Source: Burkholderiales bacterium C2 (GTDB lineage Bacteria; Pseudomonadota; Gammaproteobacteria; Burkholderiales; Burkholderiaceae_C). Taken from it: a stretch of 64,000 bases of DNA. The notes under the pieces were generated by a model. The model worked only from the letters and a program-made list of their open reading frames with translations, had not been told where the DNA came from and searched no databases. Where the stretch lies: positions 124,001 to 188,000 of the forward strand of contig SCOI01000006.1 of NCBI GenBank assembly GCA_005503085.1, in the 5' to 3' direction. Position 1 is the stretch's first letter; every line of letters starts with the position of its first letter. Made by a program: the position numbers and the translations under genes. This document shows, piece by piece, positions 56,569 to 64,000 of this stretch.

Positions 56569-57018
56569 CTACACATACGAGTGAGCAAGTTCAACGGTGG
56601 CACCGATCCGATCTGCAACGGTCAAGAACGAAGCTGACGACAGCGCAAATTCCTTCAGGATGCTGAGCTCCGTCGGACCGTCGCACCACCGATTTCCTTC
56701 GCCAAGCGCTTCTAGTTCTGCAGTGGGCTCGAAGCGGAAGTTCAGGCTCAGCTGGCTGATTGTGTCGTCATCTTGAAGACCGTCCACGATGAACTGCCGA
56801 GTGATGTTCAGACTGAAATGACGGCCTGTCCCCCAGTCATATGTTCCCCACTGGAAAAGAAGCATGTCGCCGTCTGCACCACCGCAGCCAATCGGTTTTG
56901 CCGATTGGAAAAAATCGAACATCAACCCCATGCCTTGACGAGGAGTGCAGAGCGGAATGCTTACACCCCGGGCGGCGGCAAATGACGTAAATGCGGCAGT
57001 AGATTCAACCGGGTTCAT
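56569..57018 (-). CDS. Hypothetical protein
   Basis: A 149-residue soluble protein with a notable aromatic segment LLFQWGTYDWGTGRHFSLNI and a beta-rich pattern (ISQLSLNFRFEPTAEL). Base composition is clearly less GC-rich than the glycogen genes beside it, pointing to a recent arrival. I do not recognise a characterised family. It is followed on the same strand by nothing related, and a membrane-protein gene lies upstream. Confidence 0.6.
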   Translation of the reverse strand: MNPVESTAAFTSFAAARGVSIPLCTPRQGMGLMFDFFQSAKPIGCGGADGDMLLFQWGTYDWGTGRHFSLNITRQFIVDGLQDDDTISQLSLNFRFEPTAELEALGEGNRWCDGPTELSILKEFALSSASFLTVADRIGATVELAHSYV

Positions 57019-57063
57019 GTTTGACTGGGGTCGGATCGAGCGAGTGGTTAAGCCGCATTTTCA

Positions 57064-57489
57064 TCATTCACGCCTGTCGTTCTTTGAAGTTGGCCACCTC
57101 GGCACTCCAGTGGCATGGGCGTACATAAGTGCGACGCAAAAGGAGACGCCAGCGCCGAACACAAGCGCGGTAGTGAACTCACCCGCGGACCGACTTGCGG
57201 AGAGAATGGCAAACGCGAACCCACCGAGTGCAGCTCCTGCAAGGGAAAGCGACCAGTAGTTGAGCCTTGCAGTCCGATGAAGAAGCGCTCGTATCGGTAT
57301 TCCGAGTACCACTAGGCCAACGGCACTTACCAGAGCCGAGACCAACACCACCATCGGGAATACGATCACTGCGTCTGAGAGGCTCTGGTAGAGCGTCGGA
57401 AAGTGAATTGGCGCCAGTAGCGCCGAAGGTATTGACGAGAGCAGTGCCACAGCCACGATGGCTCCGAAGTGTGGGAGTAGTGTGCGCAT
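57064..57489 (-). CDS. Hypothetical membrane protein
   Basis: A 141-residue protein with four probable transmembrane helices (IVAVALLSSIPSALLAP, DAVIVFPMVVLVSALVSAVG, YWSLSLAGAALGGFAFAIL, TTALVFGAGVSFCVALMY). The ATG at 57489 gives a normal membrane start; the upstream extension overlaps IS-related DNA. Lower GC than its surroundings. Function unknown; it lies 45 bp upstream of the hypothetical gene on the same strand. Confidence 0.6.
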   Translation of the reverse strand: MRTLLPHFGAIVAVALLSSIPSALLAPIHFPTLYQSLSDAVIVFPMVVLVSALVSAVGLVVLGIPIRALLHRTARLNYWSLSLAGAALGGFAFAILSASRSAGEFTTALVFGAGVSFCVALMYAHATGVPRWPTSKNDRRE

Positions 57490-57642
57490 GAGTGCTGTGC
57501 GGCTTAGACAAGATGGCTTCGTGACGCCGGGCGGCCCGACCCCTGCGATGCCGTAGGTTGCAGGCACTTGGCCTGCAGAGCTACACCAAGGCACCCGGCG
57601 GACGGGCTGCCGGGGCTTTGCAAGTTGGCGAGGAGTCGGGCC

Positions 57643-57864
57643 ATGGAGAGCAAATCTAACAACATCTTATTCGTCGGATTGGACGTCCGCGAGGACGCTA
57701 TCGACATCGCTACGGCAGAGGCACCGCGTGACGGTGAACTCCGCCACATCGGCTGTATCAAGGGCGACCTGGCATCGCTGGACAAAGCGCTGCGCAAGCT
57801 GATCAGCCGGGGCCAGGTCTTGCACATCGTCCACGAAGCTAAGTCCTTGCACAGGAAGTCTTGA
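57643..57864 (+). pseudogene. IS110-family transposase, N-terminal fragment
   Basis: An open frame of 73 residues beginning MESKSNNILFVGLDVREDAI, followed by DIATAEAPRDGELRHIGCIK and DLASLDKALRKLISRGQVLH. This is the start of the DEDD nuclease domain of IS110-type transposases, including the first catalytic Asp in GLDV. The match stops after HIVHEA and a frame ends at TGA 57862-57864, so most of the transposase is missing. The flanking DNA at 57540-57640 has short GC-rich inverted repeats like an IS end. It is a dead IS remnant. Confidence 0.8.
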
Positions 57865-58010
57865 GGATTTTCTGTACCTGGCGAAGGGCCAGGCCTCAGA
57901 CCTGGTGCGCCCTGCAAGGGGGGGCTTGTGGGTTCGTCATCTGGCGGTGATCGACCCGACGAGGCAGGTGCTCAACGACTGACTGGCGCCGCAAAACATA
58001 GCGCGCCCAC

Positions 58011-60236
58011 TCAGCGCGCCAGCGCCGCGACCATGCGATCGGCCACATTGATCCGGTCGGACAGTGTGCGCAGCAGGAAGGTGTCGAACGCGATCGCCAC
58101 CGCAGGTCGCTCCCGCCGCATGCGTTCGTAGGCTGCGCGCGTGAGCGTGTAGCGGCTCGCCGGGCCTTCGGTCGACACGGTGGCCGAACGCGGCACGCCG
58201 CGGAAGAAGCCCATCTCGCCGACCACCGAGCAGGTGGTCACGACCCGGGTGCGCACGGTGCGGCCGGTGTTGGCATCGGTCACGTCGACCACGAGCCGGC
58301 CGGCTGCCACGAGGTCGATCTCGTCCGAGTCGTCGCCTTGGGCGTACAAGACCTGGGAGCTGGCGACCTCGTGTCGTTCCAGGTAGGCGATGAAGTCGGC
58401 CGCAGACACGCTAGGCCCGAGCTGCGATTGCAGCCACGCATTGAATCCGTCCTCGCCGGTGTCGGGCGCACGGCCCGCGCGCTCCAGCACGCGCTCCTCG
58501 CACCAGGCGAGCGCGGCGTTGAGATCGGCGAACGGCGGCGGCCCGCCCTGGGGGGCGGCGACGCTGCCGTGGCGCCCGAGTGCACGCGCGACGGCCGGCG
58601 CCGTCGCTGCGAGCAGCAGCACCGTGCCTCGCTTGTCGCAGTGGTTGCGCAGCTTGCTCAGGCTCACCACGGCCGACGCATCCATGCCGGTCACCAGACC
58701 GAAGTCGAGCAGCACGTGGCTGACCGGCAGCGAGGCACGTGCGTCGAGGTCGCGGCGCACGCGCTCGAAGAGCCCCTCGCCGGAACCGAAGAACACATGG
58801 CCGGCCAGCCAGTAGATCTGAATGCGCTCGCCGTGCTCCGCGAGGTAGCGCTCGTCCGCCGCCGTGCGGCTGACATTGCCGGTCAACTGGGCGCGGGACA
58901 GGTGCTGGCGCACGACGCCGGTACGCGCACAACTCGCCGCGAACAGCAGGCAGGCACCCACCACGCCGCCGATCACGCCGGCGAGGTAGCCGTAGCGCAC
59001 GCAGGCCGCGGCGATGGACACCGACAGCAGCAGGTCGAGCCAGGCACGCTGGGCCAGCAGCCGCGCGAGCGCCTCGACCAGCAGGTTCCAGCCGAGGTAG
59101 AGCATCAGGCCGGCCACGACCGGCAGCGGCACCAGTGCCGGGACGTCCGCATGTGTCAGCCCCACCAGCAGCAGGATCGCTCCGCAGAAGACGCCGCTGC
59201 GTCTTGCCGCACCGCCCGCCTGTTCGAGCAGGCGGCTCGATCCGAGCTGCACGCAGGCCGCGATACCGCCCAGGGGCGCGACGGCCAGGGTCGCGACGCC
59301 ATGTTCACGCAGCTCGCAGTCGAGATCGCCGGTGGTCTTGCGCATCGATTCGAGCGTCGCGGTCTTGGTGACGATGGAGACGAGTGCCACGACGGCCGCG
59401 GCCGCGAGTTCCGGCACGAAGCCCGCGAGCAGGGCCCAAGGCACGGCGACCGAGCGCGCGGCGTCGAGCGGCGACCAGGACACCAGTGCACCCGGCGATG
59501 GAAGGTACCAGCCGGACCCGGAGCTCGCGAGCCCGTTCCGATGCAAGAACAGGTGGCCGGCGGCCGTCACAGCGAGCAAGGCCATCGGCATCGCCAGCCC
59601 CGAACGGACCCAGCGCCGCAGCGCCAGCATCAGGCCCAACATTGCCGCAGCGCAGGCCAGTCGGGCGAGCTGCCCGCCGCTCCAGGGCGCGAACAGCTCG
59701 CCCATCGCATGGCCGCTGCTCATGCGCACACCGCCCGCGAGCAGCAGACAACCGGTGGCCGCAAGAAAGCCCGCGACGACAAACGAGGGCACGAAGCGCA
59801 TGTAGTGCCCCCAGCGCAGCAGCCCGAGCGCGAGTAGCAGGGCGCCGGTCAGCAAGGTGGTCGCCGTGAACAGCAGCAGTACCGCGTTCACAGCCGTCTG
59901 CGGGCTGCCGCCGGCCGCCAGCACGGCCGCACCGGCACTGGCCGACAAGAGCACCAGCACCGCGCCGGTGGCGGAGTCGATGACGGCAGCCGTCGGCGGC
60001 AGCGAAGTGCGCCACGCAAGCCAGATGCCGGTGATGCCGCCGCCCACGAGCATCGCCCAGACGGCCACCGGCGCGCCTGGAGACAGCGCGCCGGGGAACA
60101 TCAGGGCCGCGAACGAGACCACGTTCGCAACCAGCGCCACCGAGCCGACCAGACCGGCCAGCAGGTCACGCAGCAGCGCACGAACGTGCTCGCCAAGCGC
60201 CGCGGCCAACTGGGTTGCCATCTTCTGTTCCGCCAT
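58011..60236 (-). CDS. SulP-family transporter with STAS and cyclic-nucleotide-binding domains
   Basis: A 741-residue protein. Residues about 20-440 hold ten or more helices of a SulP/SLC26-type anion transporter, followed by a STAS domain (about 460-560; SHVLLDFGLVTGMDASAVVS) and a C-terminal cyclic-nucleotide-binding domain (about 610-735). The phosphate-binding cassette reads GEMGFFRGVPRSATV, retaining the Glu and Arg that bind cNMP. AAGGGA upstream of the ATG at 60236 sets the start. It lies 49 bp after the nucleotide cyclase gene, so ligand and sensor are probably encoded together. The transported anion is unknown. Confidence 0.9.
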   Translation of the reverse strand: MAEQKMATQLAAALGEHVRALLRDLLAGLVGSVALVANVVSFAALMFPGALSPGAPVAVWAMLVGGGITGIWLAWRTSLPPTAAVIDSATGAVLVLLSASAGAAVLAAGGSPQTAVNAVLLLFTATTLLTGALLLALGLLRWGHYMRFVPSFVVAGFLAATGCLLLAGGVRMSSGHAMGELFAPWSGGQLARLACAAAMLGLMLALRRWVRSGLAMPMALLAVTAAGHLFLHRNGLASSGSGWYLPSPGALVSWSPLDAARSVAVPWALLAGFVPELAAAAVVALVSIVTKTATLESMRKTTGDLDCELREHGVATLAVAPLGGIAACVQLGSSRLLEQAGGAARRSGVFCGAILLLVGLTHADVPALVPLPVVAGLMLYLGWNLLVEALARLLAQRAWLDLLLSVSIAAACVRYGYLAGVIGGVVGACLLFAASCARTGVVRQHLSRAQLTGNVSRTAADERYLAEHGERIQIYWLAGHVFFGSGEGLFERVRRDLDARASLPVSHVLLDFGLVTGMDASAVVSLSKLRNHCDKRGTVLLLAATAPAVARALGRHGSVAAPQGGPPPFADLNAALAWCEERVLERAGRAPDTGEDGFNAWLQSQLGPSVSAADFIAYLERHEVASSQVLYAQGDDSDEIDLVAAGRLVVDVTDANTGRTVRTRVVTTCSVVGEMGFFRGVPRSATVSTEGPASRYTLTRAAYERMRRERPAVAIAFDTFLLRTLSDRINVADRMVAALAR

Positions 60237-60285
60237 GCTTTTCCCTTCCCGGCCGTGCACGGCCCGATCGACTGGATGCCGAGGC

Positions 60286-63200
60286 TCAGCCCGCCGGCCC
60301 CGCAGGCGCTTCACTCCCCACATCACGCTGGGCCCACGCCGCGACGATCTCGCGATGGTGCGGGATGTTGTGCAGAAAGCCCTGGCGCAGCGCGGCGTCG
60401 GTGCTGTTGCGGCTGATCGCGTCGGCCTGGGCCATCAGCGCCCCGTGGGCGCGGACCAGCCAGCCATCGGCGCGCGGGTCGCCGGCGCGGGCCAGGGCCT
60501 GGTGGCAGCTCAGTTCGACCTGGCGCTCGTCGATGTGGTCCAGCGAGCCGCCGGCGGCCACATGGTCGAGCACCGGCTGAAGCGCGGCCAGCGCGCCGGC
60601 GGTGTCGCCTTCGGCCAGCGCCACCCGCGCCAGGCCGGCACTGGCTTCCTGTTGCAGCGGGTGATCGATCTCCAGCGCCCGCTGGCGTGCCTGGGCGTAG
60701 TAGGCCCGCGCAGCGGAGGCGTGGCCCAGCGCCAGTTCGGCCGCGGCCAGTTGCAGCGTGGCCAGTATTTCCTCGTCGCGCGCCTGCGCCGCCACCGCGA
60801 TGTCTCGCGCCGCGCCGGCCAGCACCAGCGCCCCCGCCGCGTCGCCCTGCCACAGCGCCACCACGCCCAGCATGCACAGCGTCGTGCCTTCGACCACGCG
60901 GTTGCCGTCGGCGCGCAGCAGTTGCAGCGCCGCACTCAGATCACGCTGGGCCTGCGCCAGGTCGCCCAGATTCAGCCAGCCCACGCCCAGGTTGGAGAGA
61001 CCGATGGTTTCGTTGACGCGGTCACCGGTCTCGCGGTAGATCTGCAGGCTCTGCCGCGTTGCGGCGAGGTAGCCCAGCATGTCGCCCTGCGTGGCGGCGG
61101 CGATGGCCAGTACGTTGAGTATGGGTGCCTCGACATCGCGCAGCCCCAGGCTGCGCGTCTCGGCCAGGCCCTGCAGCGCGAGCGAGCGGCCGCCCTCGAA
61201 GTCGAGCTGCTTCACCCGCGCCCAGGCCAGCAGCCGCAGCGCATGCAGTCGCGGGCCGTCGTCGCCGGCCGCCGCCGCGCAGGCCATGGCCTGGCGCGCC
61301 GCAGTCTCGCCGGCTGTCCAGTCGGCCATGCGCATCGCGCGCAGGCTGCGGCGCCTGGCCGCATGAGCGCGCCGGCGGTTGTCGTCGAGCGTCTCGGCCA
61401 GCTGGGCCAGCGCGTCCAGGTCGGTGGCCTGCTCGGCCCGGCGGGCCTGCAGGCCCAGCGTCTTCTCGCGCACGCTCAGCAGCCGCCAACGCAGTTCGGC
61501 ACCGGCCGTCGTCGCGGGCGGCACCTGGCCCAGCAGTGCCAGCGCCCGGCCCACGTGCGCCAGCACCCGCTCGTGGGCAAAGCGCTGCCCCGCCTGCTCG
61601 GCGGCGCGGGCGTGGAACTCGGCGGCCCGGGCCGCGTCGCCCGCCTGCTCGAAGTGTTCGGCCGCGAGGCCCTGCAGGTCGCCGGCGCGCAGGCCGCCCC
61701 GTTCGGTCAGCAGCGCTAGCCACTGCGCCACCTTGGCGTGGCCTTCGCGCCTGGCGCGCTTGAGCACGGTGTCGTAGGTGACCTGGTGCAGCAGCTGGTG
61801 GCGAAAGGCGTATTCACGCAGGTCAGCGCGCAGGCCTTCCAGCACGGCATCGGCGCGTGGCAGGGTCAGCGCGCGCCGCGCCAGCGCCGGCAGTTGCTGT
61901 GCGGCCTCCGCCTCCACGGCGGCCAGGGCCTGGTCCCAGAACACCGCGCCCACCACGCTGGCCTGCTGCAGCGCATGCTTCTCGGGCCCTGGCAGACCGT
62001 CCAGGCGCGCCTGCAGCACACCCGTCAGCGTCGATGGCACCTGGGTGGACAGCAGGCGCTCGGCGTCGATGGCCCAGGTCTCGCCGGTGCGGATGGCGCT
62101 CTGGTCGATCAGCATCCGCAGCAACTCCTCCATGTAGAAGGGATTGCCTTCGGCGCGCCCGACGAGCAACTCCGACAGCCCCGGCGGGATGCCGGGCAGC
62201 TTCTTCAGCAGTTCTTCGGCCAGCAGCCGGCTCGTCGGCAGATCGAGCGGACGCAGGTCGATGCGCTGGTGAGGGCCATCGCTGCTGCGCCCGTCGGTGC
62301 GTCGCTCGAACAGCGTCGGCCGCGTGAAGGCCAGCAGCAGCAGCGGCATGTCGCGGTTCACGTCGGCCAGGTGGTCCAGAAAGTCGAGGGTCTCGTCGTC
62401 GGCCCAATGCAGATCGGTCAACTGCAGCACGACAGGGCTGCCGTCGCTGGCGCTCAGCCGCCGGAACACTTGCGCGGCGGCATGAAAGGCGCGGTTGCGG
62501 ATCTGTTTGGGATCCTCGGCGATACCCTGGATGTGGCGGCTGTCCTGCCACTCGATGCCGATCAGGTGGCCCAGCAGGTGCGCATGGGCTTCGGCCAGAT
62601 CAGCACCGTCGTCATGCAGAAAGAGCGGCACCACGCCGGCTTCCATCTTCCGGCGCGCGAGGTCCACGCTGTCGTCATCGCGGATCTGGAAGCGCCAGGC
62701 CAGCAGGTCGCGCAGCAAGCCGTAGGCCTGCAGCCCGGTCTGGGGCGTTGCGCGGCCGCGGAACAGATAAAAGCGCTCGGGCTGCTCCTCGCTCCAGGCC
62801 TCGAACTCGTGCTGCAGCCGGCTCTTCCCCAGGCCGGCCTCGGCCACCACCGTCACCGCAGCCAGCCGGCGGTCGGCAAACAGGCGCTTGAAGGCGGCCT
62901 GCAGGGCCTGCAGTTCGGCGTCGCGGCCGACCATCCGGATCGCCACGCCCTCGATGCCGCGCGTGCCGACGCGGAAGTTGCGTGGCTTGGCGCTCTTGAC
63001 CAGGTAGCTCTGGATCGGGCGGTCAACGCCCTTGACCATCAGCGGCGCCTGCGCCTGGACATCGAACAGGCCACGCACCTGAGCGTAGCTGTCGTGACTG
63101 ATGCGCAGCGCGCCGGCCGGGGCTGTCTGCTCCATGCGGGCGGCGATGTTGACTGCAATGCCGCGGATGCTGGCGTCGCCGTCGACCCCGCCTCCCAACA

Positions 63201-63693
63201 GCACGCTGCCGGTGTGTACACCCACGCGGACGTTGAAGCCGGCGTGGCCGTGGGCGGACTCGACTTCGGCGCCGAGCTGCTTGCCGAGTTCGAGCAAGGC
63301 CAGGCCGCAGTGCACGGCGCGTTCGGTGTCATCCTCGTGGGACTCCTCGGCACCGAAGGCGGCCAGGATGCTGTCGCCGGCGTACTGCAGCACCTTGCCG
63401 TGGTGTGCCTCAACGATCACCGTGCCGCGCGCCAGGGCATCGTCCATCACGGCGCTGATGGCTTCGGGGTCAAGGCGATGGGAGAGCGTGGTCGAGCCGA
63501 CCACGTCCAGGAACAGGATGCTGACCTGCCTGAGGGTCTGGGCTGCCTCGGCAGGCGGCACTGGCTCAAGCAGTGCGGCCAACTGGGCCTTGAGCGGCGC
63601 CACCGCCATGTCCACCACCGCGTCGCCCAGCAAGCCGCGCTGAGCCTCCAGCGCCTGGATCGCGGATCGAAGCTGTTCGTGCTCGGGCGACAT
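60286..63693 (-). CDS. Class III nucleotide cyclase with AAA-type ATPase and TPR domains
   Basis: A 1135-residue protein. The cyclase domain (about 55-230) has both metal Asp residues (D63 in FLDVVGST, D107 in QYAGDSILAAFG), K100, and the transition-state pair N182 and R186 in GIAVNIAARME, so it looks active. A P-loop module follows (Walker A AEAGLGKS at 283-290; VVLQLTDLHWADDETLDFLD for Walker B), then a long helical TPR-like region to the end. This is the CyaA-like sensor architecture of bacterial multidomain cyclases. The ATG at 63693 begins MSPEHEQL. The next gene encodes a cNMP-binding transporter. Confidence 0.92.
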   Translation of the reverse strand: MSPEHEQLRSAIQALEAQRGLLGDAVVDMAVAPLKAQLAALLEPVPPAEAAQTLRQVSILFLDVVGSTTLSHRLDPEAISAVMDDALARGTVIVEAHHGKVLQYAGDSILAAFGAEESHEDDTERAVHCGLALLELGKQLGAEVESAHGHAGFNVRVGVHTGSVLLGGGVDGDASIRGIAVNIAARMEQTAPAGALRISHDSYAQVRGLFDVQAQAPLMVKGVDRPIQSYLVKSAKPRNFRVGTRGIEGVAIRMVGRDAELQALQAAFKRLFADRRLAAVTVVAEAGLGKSRLQHEFEAWSEEQPERFYLFRGRATPQTGLQAYGLLRDLLAWRFQIRDDDSVDLARRKMEAGVVPLFLHDDGADLAEAHAHLLGHLIGIEWQDSRHIQGIAEDPKQIRNRAFHAAAQVFRRLSASDGSPVVLQLTDLHWADDETLDFLDHLADVNRDMPLLLLAFTRPTLFERRTDGRSSDGPHQRIDLRPLDLPTSRLLAEELLKKLPGIPPGLSELLVGRAEGNPFYMEELLRMLIDQSAIRTGETWAIDAERLLSTQVPSTLTGVLQARLDGLPGPEKHALQQASVVGAVFWDQALAAVEAEAAQQLPALARRALTLPRADAVLEGLRADLREYAFRHQLLHQVTYDTVLKRARREGHAKVAQWLALLTERGGLRAGDLQGLAAEHFEQAGDAARAAEFHARAAEQAGQRFAHERVLAHVGRALALLGQVPPATTAGAELRWRLLSVREKTLGLQARRAEQATDLDALAQLAETLDDNRRRAHAARRRSLRAMRMADWTAGETAARQAMACAAAAGDDGPRLHALRLLAWARVKQLDFEGGRSLALQGLAETRSLGLRDVEAPILNVLAIAAATQGDMLGYLAATRQSLQIYRETGDRVNETIGLSNLGVGWLNLGDLAQAQRDLSAALQLLRADGNRVVEGTTLCMLGVVALWQGDAAGALVLAGAARDIAVAAQARDEEILATLQLAAAELALGHASAARAYYAQARQRALEIDHPLQQEASAGLARVALAEGDTAGALAALQPVLDHVAAGGSLDHIDERQVELSCHQALARAGDPRADGWLVRAHGALMAQADAISRNSTDAALRQGFLHNIPHHREIVAAWAQRDVGSEAPAGPAG

Positions 63694-63844
63694 GGGTGCT
63701 GAGCATAGCAACGCGAGGTCGAGCCTGCGAGGCCCTGCGTCTGCGTCCGCTGCAGTCCTGCAGCTCGGAAGCGCTTGAACGCAAGTATCCGCAGGCTGGC
63801 GCATCGTGGGCGCAGGGTGAACGCCACCCCATCGGCCGCATCAC

Positions 63845-64000
63845 TCACTGGCTCGCCACGGCCACTCGGCGCAGCAGGCGCAGCAGATCCAGGGCACGCC
63901 CCGGCTCGCCGGCCATGGCCGCGACCAGGCCATGCATGGCCAGCAGCTGGCGGTCGATATGCCGCGCGCCAATGCCCTGCAGCCATTCGGTGGCAGACGC
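63845..64000 (-). CDS. Unidentified protein, C-terminal part
   Basis: The last 51 codons of a minus-strand gene enter from the window edge and stop at TGA 63845-63847. The visible residues are helical and Leu/Ala-rich (RQLLAMHGLVAAMAGEPGRA, LDLLRLLRRVAVASQ), compatible with a repeat-type helical tail. Family cannot be assigned. It is upstream of, and in the same direction as, the cyclase gene, 151 bp away. Confidence 0.5.
   Translation of the reverse strand, partial: ASATEWLQGIGARHIDRQLLAMHGLVAAMAGEPGRALDLLRLLRRVAVASQ

Noticed and set aside
57925-57990. Possible tRNA-like segment with GTTCG and paired G/C runs
   Set aside because: No consistent acceptor, D and anticodon stems could be drawn around the TTCG.
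61738-63702. Plus-strand frame opposite the cyclase
   Set aside because: Cyclase catalytic residues and P-loop are in the minus frame; the plus frame is biased and domain-free.

Overview
The window is about 64 kb of high-GC DNA, densely coded, with many 1-4 bp start/stop overlaps, and it contains no rRNA, tRNA or CRISPR array that I can see. The gene set points to a betaproteobacterium of the order Burkholderiales, most likely a Roseateles/Pelomonas/Paucibacter-type member. The indications are an alaA-hom-thrC-moeA-moaD block, a glucokinase fused to a HexR-type RpiR regulator, a TIGR03261/03258/03262-type 2-aminoethylphosphonate transporter with phosphonatase, PA2778/PA2779-family genes and a large sugar-type TonB-dependent receptor. 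The genus is inference from gene content only.

Layout. 1-4 kb: the end of a YidB-like gene, then a minus-strand group with a Cof-type HAD phosphatase, a PIN-PhoH ATPase, a Bcp peroxiredoxin and an Mth938-domain protein. 4-9.9 kb: a plus-strand operon for aspartate-family amino acids and molybdenum cofactor (alaA, hom, thrC, moeA, moaD), ending in a prokaryotic AdoMet decarboxylase (speD). 9.8-15.5 kb: a convergent minus-strand operon PA2779-PA2778-membrane spermidine synthase-FAD amine oxidase-TorT-like periplasmic protein. 15.6-21.5 kb: accessory genes (membrane protein, HxlR regulator with divergent MFS exporter, MepA-like endopeptidase, glyoxalase-fold protein, nitroreductase, small membrane proteins) with two gene remnants marking rearrangement junctions. 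21.7-24.8 kb: DUF350, DUF4178 and SPFH genes, which in related bacteria commonly sit beside the polyamine genes seen at 9.5-14 kb, so this looks like one module split in two.

25-33.8 kb: an MFS transporter, a GGDEF protein, then a LysR regulator divergent from a complete 2-aminoethylphosphonate uptake and degradation operon that uses a FAD oxidoreductase in place of the transaminase PhnW. 33.8-56.4 kb: a sugar and alpha-glucan block with a glucokinase-HexR fusion, a second glucokinase, a TonB-dependent receptor, a MalKEFG-type ABC importer, and glgP-glgB-esterase-glgX-malQ. Three near-perfect 15-bp palindromes of the form TGTAG(T/C)TNARCTACA-like lie upstream of glucokinase, receptor and glgP; they resemble known HexR operators, and the HexR-type domain is encoded in the same block. 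Together the genes would import maltodextrin-like sugars across both membranes, store or degrade alpha-glucan, and phosphorylate glucose under one regulator.

56.4-64 kb: a lower-GC patch with two orphan genes and an IS110 transposase fragment, then a paired class III nucleotide cyclase and SulP transporter carrying STAS and cyclic-nucleotide-binding domains, which looks like a self-contained cyclic-nucleotide-controlled transport unit.
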